A stretch of 5,360 nucleotides of DNA, taken from NCBI GenBank assembly GCA_946481625.1, contig CAMLOZ010000287.1:1-5360 (forward strand). Direction: 5' to 3'. The DNA is from an uncultured Haloferula sp. GTDB lineage: Bacteria; Verrucomicrobiota; Verrucomicrobiae; Verrucomicrobiales; Akkermansiaceae. Positions 1 to 5,360 of the stretch are shown here, piece after piece. The notes under the pieces were generated by a model, which saw nothing but the letters and a program-made list of their open reading frames with translations, made no database searches and had not been told where the DNA came from. Position numbers and translations under genes: made by a program. Each line of letters begins with the position of its first letter. Within the stretch, counting starts at the first letter, position 1.

Positions 1-1068
1 AGGACCGTCGGCCGAAAATATCTTACATTCCACGTTCGAGATACTATTGACGACGAATTGAAGCTCGACGGAAGGGTTTGCATAGCCTTGGAGGCAATTG
101 ATCCCCGCTTCGCCCGAAACCACCTTCAACTCGCAGATACCATCGACAACCTGGCTCGCAGGAGGGCCATTCGTATTAGCCCCGAAATTGGCGACACTAA
201 AATAGCTCGTCGAGGTTCCCTTCACCAACGTTAACTCCCACCAATTCCCTGCGGGATCGGGAATGATCGACTTCGCACCGATACTTCCCCCCGATGGTGG
301 ATAGACATTCCATCCGGTCGGATCCGTTCCGACTCCCTCCATCCTCCAGTTCGGGGAGATCCAGTTCTGGTTCTTCCAGATATCGGCAAACCGGAAGTGC
401 TTCCTCAGGAAGCCCGCCTTGTAGCGCCCCAGGACCGACCCGGCGAGGGCGTTCGGGTGGATGTTGTCCGGAGTGTAGGTGGCGCTGCCGATTCCCGTGT
501 CCGGCACGGTCTCGATGACATGCGCCCAGCGGCAGAGCGGCACGTTGCGCGCGCGACAGAAGTCCCGCAGGGCGATATTGTACTCGGCCACCTTCGCCTG
601 CCGGCTCTCCTGGCCGCTGCCGCTCATCGGCAGCACCTCGAACATCAACGGCCGGATGCCCGCCGCGCGCAGCGTGTCGAAGGCGACGGCGCAGTGGGAC
701 AAGAAAGTGGCCACGGGCCGCAGTTGTGCCGCATCGTTCGTGCCGTACAGGATCGCGCAGGCATCCGGCGCGGCGGCGATGATCGCGGCAAGCCAGAGGA
801 CGTTCAGCTCGTCGCTGCGCTTGCCGCTGGTGGCGAAGGTCAGCTTGGTGCCGCTGCTGACCGGATCCCAGCCGCCGCCGTTGAAGCAGCGCGCCCAGCC
901 CCAGGCACCGTTGGCGTTCATGACGTAGTTGCTCGCGGTGCTGGCACCGAGTTCGGTGATGCTATCGCCGAGCAAGGCGAGGCGGGCGAGCAGCGGCTTG
1001 TCCACGGTCCGGGCCAGACCCGCACCGCAGCCCGGCGAGCAACCGGAGAGGGGGAGCACGGTGTTCAT
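1..1068 (-). CDS. SGNH/GDSL-fold hydrolase, C-terminus cut by the window edge
   Basis: Predicted serine esterase or acetylhydrolase of the SGNH fold. The frame is open for 356 codons from ATG 1068 to the window edge, so the true C-terminus is not seen. The four SGNH blocks are in order: GDSIT with nucleophile Ser36, Gly82 in SGKRSDEL, Asn111 in GTND, and Asp201/His204 in DNIHPN. The catalytic domain covers about residues 28-225. Residues 240-356 look like a separate beta-rich, Trp-containing module (GWNVYP, NWWELTL), possibly carbohydrate-binding or a tail receptor-binding part; that is inference. The N-terminus is Cys-containing (CSPGCG) and has no convincing signal peptide. The start overlaps the upstream stop as ATGA and has no Shine-Dalgarno of its own, so translation is probably coupled. 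GC at third codon positions falls clearly after about residue 225, suggesting a mosaic C-terminus. Phage tail-associated SGNH proteins are the closest contextual parallel; the substrate is unknown. Confidence 0.88.
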   Translation of the reverse strand, partial: MNTVLPLSGCSPGCGAGLARTVDKPLLARLALLGDSITELGASTASNYVMNANGAWGWARCFNGGGWDPVSSGTKLTFATSGKRSDELNVLWLAAIIAAAPDACAILYGTNDAAQLRPVATFLSHCAVAFDTLRAAGIRPLMFEVLPMSGSGQESRQAKVAEYNIALRDFCRARNVPLCRWAHVIETVPDTGIGSATYTPDNIHPNALAGSVLGRYKAGFLRKHFRFADIWKNQNWISPNWRMEGVGTDPTGWNVYPPSGGSIGAKSIIPDPAGNWWELTLVKGTSTSYFSVANFGANTNGPPASQVVDGICELKVVSGEAGINCLQGYANPSVELQFVVNSISNVECKIFSADGP

Positions 1069-1397
1069 CGGGCGATGCGGGTGATGCCGTACTCGACCAC
1101 GTTGCCGGCATTCGCCGCCGTGCCGCTCGAGATGTAGATGTTGAGCTTTTCCGTGGCCGCGGTGAATTCCAGCCGGCCGCCGTTCGATACCGCGAAGTCG
1201 AAGACCACCGGCGAGCTGCCCGCCACCTCGCTGTAGAAGGGAATGGGCATCGAAAGCGGCGAGAGTTCGTCGAGGTGGAGCAACCCCGCATTGACGACGT
1301 CGCCGTAGAACCAGAAGAGATAGCGCGCGCCGGGATTCAGCGGTTCCACGATGGGGACGTTCATCCCGCCCGAGGCATTGAGTGTGATTTGAGCCAT
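1065..1397 (-). CDS. Small probable beta-structured protein upstream of the SGNH hydrolase
   Basis: A 110-residue protein beginning MAQITLNASGG that I do not recognise as a named family. It is acidic to neutral, rich in Gly, Ala, Ser and alternating hydrophobics (YLFWFYGDVV, VVFDFAV, KLNIYISSG), and has no Cys, signal peptide or transmembrane segment, so a small all-beta fold is likely. Its stop overlaps the ATG of the SGNH gene by 4 nt, so the two should be co-transcribed and translationally coupled. ATG 1397 was chosen because the protein-like sequence begins there. GGAG lies only 2 nt upstream, which is close. An upstream TTG at 1433 with AAGGTG about 8 nt before it would add 12 residues (HGAAPRCHAGD-like) that look non-coding. 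A phage structural accessory role (tail or baseplate decoration) fits the context but is inference. Confidence 0.75.
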   Translation of the reverse strand: MAQITLNASGGMNVPIVEPLNPGARYLFWFYGDVVNAGLLHLDELSPLSMPIPFYSEVAGSSPVVFDFAVSNGGRLEFTAATEKLNIYISSGTAANAGNVVEYGITRIAR

Positions 1398-1653
1398 GTC
1401 TCCAGCATGACACCGCGGGGCCGCCCCGTGCAATCCGGCTTCACCTTGCCGACATCAAATCGGAAATTTCCCCTTTCGTCACACGCCGCCCGGATGCTTC
1501 CTGAAAGGAAAGTGAAGCATCATCGAAGACCGACCTTCATTTACAAATCTTCCATAATTCCTTGTTGTCTTTCATCCATGTTTTCCACAGCATGGAGATA
1601 AGCCGGGATGACCCGCCGGAGCTTCCGGAGGATACCCCTTCCCGCAGGATCCC
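1398..1653. promoter_or_regulatory. Divergent intergenic region between the small minus-strand gene and the DUF1353-S41 gene
   Basis: This 256-nt gap separates two divergently oriented genes and should hold promoters for both. Positions about 1535-1590 are clearly more AT-rich than the surroundings. CATAAT at 1553-1558 matches five of six bases of a sigma70 -10 box on the plus strand, but no good -35 hexamer lies at the right distance, so I do not assign a promoter. An 8-bp inverted repeat (listed separately) lies upstream of that box. Two small GC-rich hairpins, CGGG-ATGA-CCCG (1604-1615) and CCGGA-GCT-TCCGG (1616-1628), abut each other in what would be the leader of the plus-strand gene. 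No RNA gene was seen. Confidence 0.5.
1493..1521. promoter_or_regulatory. 8-bp perfect inverted repeat, candidate operator
   Basis: GATGCTTC at 1493-1500 is exactly mirrored by GAAGCATC at 1514-1521, with a 13-nt A/G-rich spacer. The half-sites start 21 bp apart, about two helical turns, which is the geometry of a site bound by a dimeric regulator on one face of the DNA. Neither strand has a T-run after the repeat, so it is not a factor-independent terminator. It lies between divergent genes, where a shared operator is plausible. No regulator gene is visible in the window. Confidence 0.4.
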
Positions 1654-4269
1654 ATGAGCAAATTCGGACACTATGTCGGTGAGGTGGAGGTGAGGTGGCT
1701 GCGCCACGATGGCGACGACCGGAACATGCAGTTGCTGGCGGATTTCGCCTACGTGGACCAGCACGGGCGGCGCTGGGACGCGAGGAAGGGCAGCGTGGTG
1801 AACGGCGCCTCCATTCCCGGCGTGCTGTGGAGTTCGGTCGGCTCCCCGTACACCGGGGACTACCGCCGCGCCACCGTGCTGCACGATGTGGCCTGCGACG
1901 AGAAGAAGGCCGGACACGAGGACGTCCACCGCATGTTCTACAACGCGATGCGCGCCGATGGCGTCGGCTGGACGCGCGGCAACATGATGTATCAAGCCGT
2001 GAAGCAATTCGGCCCGAAATGGAACCTCAACGGCGGTGCCGCGCTATCGCAGCCCCGCCGCCGCGCGAGCGAGGAAGAAATGCTGCGCTATCTCGCGGCG
2101 GTGGAGCAGGCCGCGCGCGAGCTCGGGGAATCCGCCACGCTGGACGAAGTCGAGCGCCGCGCCGAACGGCTGGCCGCTCCCACCTCCGGCATCCCCGTGG
2201 CCGCGGTGCCATCCGCTCCGGGTGGCGTCCGGGCCTCGCGCGTGGGCGTGCGCCGTTCCGCCGCAGCCGATGTGCCCGCCCCGACACCCGCCGCCGGAAG
2301 CACGATGCTCGAGCTCGGCCCCCGCGAGACGAAGCGCCAGCTCGCCGGCACCTCCTCGCTGGCGGAGTTCCGCAAGGCCTCTCCCCTGAAGCATGCCATT
2401 CTCGAAAGCTCCGCCGCTTTCACCGCGGACGCGGATGCCGCACCCGCCGCCGGGGATCTGGATCTCCAGGCGCGCCTCCGGCTGGTCGAGCAGGCGCTCG
2501 TGCTCATCGAGCAGAACTATGTCCACCTGCCGATGAAGGAAGCCATGCACGCGGTCGATCCCGTGCAAAAGCTGCGCCTGCTGCGCGCCCGCCTGCGGAA
2601 TGCCGCGCCGGACGCGCTCGATGACATCGCGCTCTTCCACCGCGAGCTTTCCACCATCTTCCTCTCCACGCGCGACCTCCACACGAATTACTTCCTGCCC
2701 GATCCCTTCGCGGGCCGCGTGGTCTTCCTCCCCTTCCTCGTGGAGGCCTTCTTCGATGACGACGAGAGCGGCGGCCGCCGCCGCTACATGGTCACGCGCC
2801 TCTTCCAGGGCTTCCAGGAACCGGGCTTCGTGCCGGGCGTGGAGATCCTGCGCTGGAATGGCATCCCGATCGCGCGCGCGGTGGAGATCAATGGCGACCG
2901 CTTCGCCGGCAGCAACCCCGAGGCACGCCGCGCCCGCGGGATCGAGACCCTCACCGTGCGCTCGCTCGTCCAGGAATTGCCGCCGGAGGAAGACTTCGTG
3001 ATCGTGGAGTATCGCACGCTTGCCGGTGCCATCGCGGAGCTGCGCGTCGATTGGTTCACCTTCGAGCCCGGCGTGAACGGTGCCGCCGCCGGCACGAAGC
3101 TGCCGCCGGAGCTCGCCGTCGCCCAGGCAATCGATCTGGAGCAAACCATCGTCCGCCAGGCGAAGAAGCTGCTCTTCGCCCCGCACGCCGTCGCACAGAG
3201 CGCGAAGATGGCCAAGCGTACCGCTCCGCTCAAGGGCCAGGAGCTTGTCAGCCTGACGCCGGACGTGCTGGAGGCCCGGCCGGTCACCACCACCGCGGGC
3301 GAGTACGGCTACATCCGTATCCGCACCTTCTCCGTCGATGATGCGGACGCCTTCGTCGCGGAGTTCGTGCGCCTCGCCGGTCTCTTGCCGCAGCGGGGCC
3401 TCATCATCGATGTGCGCGGGAATGGCGGCGGGCTCATCCTCGCGGGCGAGCAGCTCCTGCAAGTGCTCACACCGCGCCGCATCGAGCCCTCGCTCTTCCA
3501 GATCCGGAACACGCCGCTGAATCTCGAGCTCGTCGAGCGCAACGGCTTCCTCGCCGCGTGGCGCGACTCGATGCGCCAGGCGATCGCCACCGGTGCCAAC
3601 TACTCCGCGGGCTTCCCCATCACCCCGGTGGCGAAGGCGAATGAACTCGGCCAGCGCTACCACGGTCCCGTCATCCTCGTCACGGACGGCCTCTGCTACA
3701 GCACCACGGACATCTTCGCCGCCGGCTTCCAGGATCACGGCATCGGCCCGATCCTCGGCGCGGATGGAAACACCGGCGCGGGCGGCGCGAATGTCTGGGA
3801 CCACAACCTGCTGAGCGATCTCCTCGCCGGCGGCAATTCGCCCTACCTTCCCCTGCCCTCGAATGCCGGCATGCGCGTCTCCATCCGCCGCACCATCCGC
3901 ACCGGCCGCAGCAACGGCAACGTGCTGGAAGACCTCGGCGTCGTGCCCGACCACCCCTACCGCATGACGCGCCGCGACCTCCTGGAATCGAATCCCGACC
4001 TGATCGAAGCCGCCGCCGCCATCCTCGCCACCCTGCCCGCGCGGGTCCTGCGCGTGCAGGGCATCACCGCCGTGGACGGCGAACTGGACGTGACGCTCGA
4101 GACCCGCGGGCTCGACCGCGTGGACATCCACGAAGGCAACCGCCCGCTCGGCTCCGTGAATGTGGTGGACGGCACCAACCAGTTCTTCATCGCGAAGATC
4201 GACGGCGCACCGCTCCGCTTCGAAGGCTATACGGCCGGCGAACTCGTGGCGGCGCTGAAGTGGGAGTAG
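1654..4269 (+). CDS. DUF1353 domain fused to S41 (tricorn-like) serine protease
   Basis: An 871-residue multidomain protein. Residues 1-122 match DUF1353, a phage-associated domain of unknown function: WDARKGSVVNGASIP (41-55), LHDVAC (76-81) and the helix DVHRMFYNAMRADGVG (90-105). Residues 124-265 are a helical then Pro/Ala-rich linker. Residues 270-795 are an S41 peptidase: an N-terminal helical part, DLHT with candidate catalytic His343, a PDZ-like segment (about 388-470, VPGVEILRWNGIPI), the oxyanion-type GNGGG (589-593), candidate nucleophile Ser683 in CYSTTDIF, GADGNTGAGG (702-711), and the family C-terminal signature LGVVPDHPY (761-769). Residues 797-871 form a beta-rich C-terminal domain. 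No signal peptide is seen, although typical S41 enzymes are periplasmic, so cytoplasmic or virion action is possible. AGGA lies 4 nt before ATG 1654. The gene is oriented against its neighbours and probably has its own promoter. The S41 assignment is firm; the substrate and the role of DUF1353 are unknown. Confidence 0.93.
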   Translation: MSKFGHYVGEVEVRWLRHDGDDRNMQLLADFAYVDQHGRRWDARKGSVVNGASIPGVLWSSVGSPYTGDYRRATVLHDVACDEKKAGHEDVHRMFYNAMRADGVGWTRGNMMYQAVKQFGPKWNLNGGAALSQPRRRASEEEMLRYLAAVEQAARELGESATLDEVERRAERLAAPTSGIPVAAVPSAPGGVRASRVGVRRSAAADVPAPTPAAGSTMLELGPRETKRQLAGTSSLAEFRKASPLKHAILESSAAFTADADAAPAAGDLDLQARLRLVEQALVLIEQNYVHLPMKEAMHAVDPVQKLRLLRARLRNAAPDALDDIALFHRELSTIFLSTRDLHTNYFLPDPFAGRVVFLPFLVEAFFDDDESGGRRRYMVTRLFQGFQEPGFVPGVEILRWNGIPIARAVEINGDRFAGSNPEARRARGIETLTVRSLVQELPPEEDFVIVEYRTLAGAIAELRVDWFTFEPGVNGAAAGTKLPPELAVAQAIDLEQTIVRQAKKLLFAPHAVAQSAKMAKRTAPLKGQELVSLTPDVLEARPVTTTAGEYGYIRIRTFSVDDADAFVAEFVRLAGLLPQRGLIIDVRGNGGGLILAGEQLLQVLTPRRIEPSLFQIRNTPLNLELVERNGFLAAWRDSMRQAIATGANYSAGFPITPVAKANELGQRYHGPVILVTDGLCYSTTDIFAAGFQDHGIGPILGADGNTGAGGANVWDHNLLSDLLAGGNSPYLPLPSNAGMRVSIRRTIRTGRSNGNVLEDLGVVPDHPYRMTRRDLLESNPDLIEAAAAILATLPARVLRVQGITAVDGELDVTLETRGLDRVDIHEGNRPLGSVNVVDGTNQFFIAKIDGAPLRFEGYTAGELVAALKWE

Positions 4270-4289
4270 CAAGAACCACCCGCCGCATG

Positions 4290-4308
4290 AAAAAGGGGCG
4301 CCTGCCCC
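4290..4308 (-). terminator. Factor-independent terminator reading on the minus strand
   Basis: On the minus strand GGGGC (4308-4304), loop AGGC, GCCCC (4299-4295) is followed at once by five T (4294-4290). The stem is only 5 bp but all G-C, with a stable tetraloop size. It would end transcripts coming from the right-hand metallopeptidase region, 21 nt before they enter the 3' end of the convergent S41 gene. The plus strand has no T-run after the stem, so it is not expected to stop S41 transcription. Confidence 0.65.
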
Positions 4309-4309
4309 G

Positions 4310-5040
4310 TCACCGACGAGCAAGGTCATCGACATCGCCTCGTCGAGCTGGACATCGGTGATCGCATCGTCGGCGATCCCCTCCGGCAGGAAGCGGATCG
4401 CACGGCCCGACTTGTCAGCCTTGCCCGCCATCGCCCCGTCCAGCATCCGCAGAAAGGTGATCTCCTCCTCCCGGGTGATCCGCCCGGTCGCGCGGGCCTC
4501 GCGGCGGAAGCCGTGGAAGTCCTCGTGAAATACGGTGGCTATCGTACCATCGGCGTAGATCCGGTTGATCGTGTGCCGCTGCCGGCCCTCGAAGCGCGTG
4601 CGGCTTTCCCCGAAGATCTTTGCGGCGAAGTCCCCCTCGACCCCTCCCGCCTTCTCCGCCGCGACCAGTTGGGCACGGACTCTCCCGGCATCGGAGGCCG
4701 AGCGCCGCTCTATCTCCGTCACATCCATCGATACTCCCGGAAGGAACTCCACGGTGGTCTGGCGCCGCGCGCCGTCGCGCGTGGCCGTGGCCAGGGCAGC
4801 CTCCATCTGCGTGCCCAGCACCGCGATGCGATCGGCTTCCGCCGCTGCCATGCCGTCGAAGTGTTCACGCCCGATCCGAGCGCATCCCCGATCCAAGGCC
4901 GCCTCGTGCAGCTTCCGCATGCCTTCCTGCTGCCAGCTTGCCAGTCGCCGGCGCTGCTCCTCTTCCAGGATCGCCCGGTCAGCCCGCATCCCATCGCGGT
5001 GAGGAGCGCTCTTCGGCAGCATGGAAACCACCTCCGGCAC
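4310..5040 (-). pseudogene. HExxH zinc-metallopeptidase-like coding region, without a proper stop
   Basis: From ATG 5022 (GGAGG at 5035-5031, 8 nt upstream) or GTG 5040, the frame encodes about 235 plausible residues before reaching the terminator. From ATG 5022, residues 12-45 are charged and helical (ILEEEQRRRLASWQQEG), followed by a helical middle. FHEDFH has zinc-ligand candidates His166 and His170 and catalytic Glu167 (4527-4513). Downstream come EGIADD (about 214-219) and LDEAM (about 226-230), either of which could give a third ligand as in gluzincins. Zincin domains of this type occur in phage and conjugative polyvalent proteins; I infer that setting here. No stop occurs in this frame before the terminator, and it stays open antisense through the S41 gene as far as 2044. 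A TGA at 4312-4310 in an adjacent frame abuts the terminator, so a frameshift near 4320-4345 is likely. It may be the C-terminal part of the coding region that continues to 5360. Confidence 0.6.
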
Positions 5041-5360
5041 GGGCCCCTCATCCGCCTCGCCGGATCCGGCTCCTCAGCCTCCCCGCCGGCGGAGGCCCGC
5101 CGGATCTCCCTCGCTGACGGCATGTCCACTTTCGCCGCGTAGTACGAGGCGGGTGGTAGTTCCGGCCTGCCGGTGAAATCCTCGGCCTGCCGGACCAATG
5201 TCTCGCCCCTCTCGATGCGGCAGATCTCCTTTTTCGAAGTCTTCCCACCGCGCCTTCGGATTCAAGCGGGCGAACTCCATGATCTGCACCCGGGCCTTTC
5301 CCAAGCGGATCCGCGCCGCCTTCCTCTCCTGCTTGCCTCTCTCCTCCTCCTGCGGATCGA
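5041..5360 (-). pseudogene. Upstream part of the same or a preceding minus-strand gene, frameshifted, 5' end outside the window
   Basis: The frame open at the window edge reads a charged helix (QERKAARIRLGKARVQIMEF) and RLNPKARWEDFEK down to about 5234. It then becomes G/R/H-rich with poor third-position GC and stops at TGA 5076-5074. From about 5229 the +1 frame is the better coding frame: it reads EICRIERGETLV, RQAEDFTGRPELPPASYY and AAKVDMPSAREIRR, with about 84% GC at third positions by my hand count against about 57% in the original frame. The switch falls on a run of five A (minus strand, 5234-5230), where removing one base joins the two halves cleanly as WEDFEKEICRIERGE. A second switch near 5075-5040 returns to the original frame, which is also the frame of the metallopeptidase. 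I do not recognise this part; a linker or helical portion of a large phage protein is a guess. Confidence 0.5.

Noticed and set aside
397..1137. 246-codon plus-strand open frame opposite the SGNH hydrolase
   Set aside because: Arg/Ala/Gly/His-rich translation without recognisable motifs; the minus strand carries all four SGNH blocks here.
1540..1568. Sigma70 promoter from TTTACA (1540-1545) with a -10 box 17 bp downstream
   Set aside because: The hexamer at 1563-1568 is TGTTGT, a poor -10, and the nearby CATAAT is only 7 bp from TTTACA, so the pair does not fit.
1537..2007. 156-codon minus-strand open frame crossing the intergenic region and the DUF1353 region
   Set aside because: It is antisense to the DUF1353 domain, which has clear family motifs on the plus strand, and its translation has the composition of a shadow frame.
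2044..5040. A single 998-codon minus-strand open frame spanning the metallopeptidase and the whole S41 gene antisense
   Set aside because: Only the first 235 or so codons look protein-like. Beyond 4290 its codons are exact reverse complements of the S41 codons, so it would stop only opposite TTA, CTA or TCA, which are rare in this GC-rich gene. The S41 motifs on the plus strand show which strand is coding, and a terminator sits at the junction.
4513..5142. 209-codon plus-strand open frame over the metallopeptidase region
   Set aside because: Low-complexity Arg/Leu/His-rich translation with no motif; the minus strand has HEDFH, helical charged segments and a good ribosome binding site.
1..5360. 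tRNA, rRNA, CRISPR arrays, insertion sequence ends or tandem repeats
   Set aside because: None seen on reading both strands. Short GC-rich repeats occur only at the level expected from composition.

Overview
This is a GC-rich window (about two-thirds G+C by eye) with four gene units and several phage-type signatures: a DUF1353 domain, a zincin-type HExxH protein of the sort found in phage polyvalent proteins, and an SGNH hydrolase with a changing C-terminal part. It most resembles a prophage or phage-remnant region in a high-GC bacterium. Codon style is compatible with Verrucomicrobiota, but that is an impression, not a demonstrated assignment.

Layout. Positions 1-1068 (minus strand) hold an SGNH/GDSL-type hydrolase that runs off the left edge. 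A small, probably beta-rich protein (1065-1397, minus) lies directly upstream and overlaps it by an ATGA junction. Positions 1398-1653 are a divergent intergenic region containing an 8-bp inverted repeat whose half-sites are 21 bp apart. Positions 1654-4269 (plus strand) carry the main gene of the window, an 871-residue protein that joins an N-terminal DUF1353 domain to a tricorn-like S41 serine protease and a C-terminal beta domain. Positions 4290-4308 form a factor-independent terminator reading on the minus strand. Positions 4310-5360 (minus) hold a metallopeptidase-like coding region (HEDFH motif) that appears broken by frameshifts.

How it fits together. The plus-strand protease gene is flanked on both sides by minus-strand genes. 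It has its own upstream region, and a terminator separates it from the convergent neighbour, which is the layout expected of an independently expressed cargo (moron-like) gene inside a phage late operon. The window therefore has three different hydrolase types side by side: an esterase/lipase-fold enzyme, an S41 serine protease and a probable zinc metallopeptidase. The DUF1353-S41 fusion is the most unusual item. The right-hand coding region switches frame near 5230 and returns near 5045. It also has no in-frame stop before its own terminator, so it is decayed, affected by sequence errors, or (less likely) recoded.
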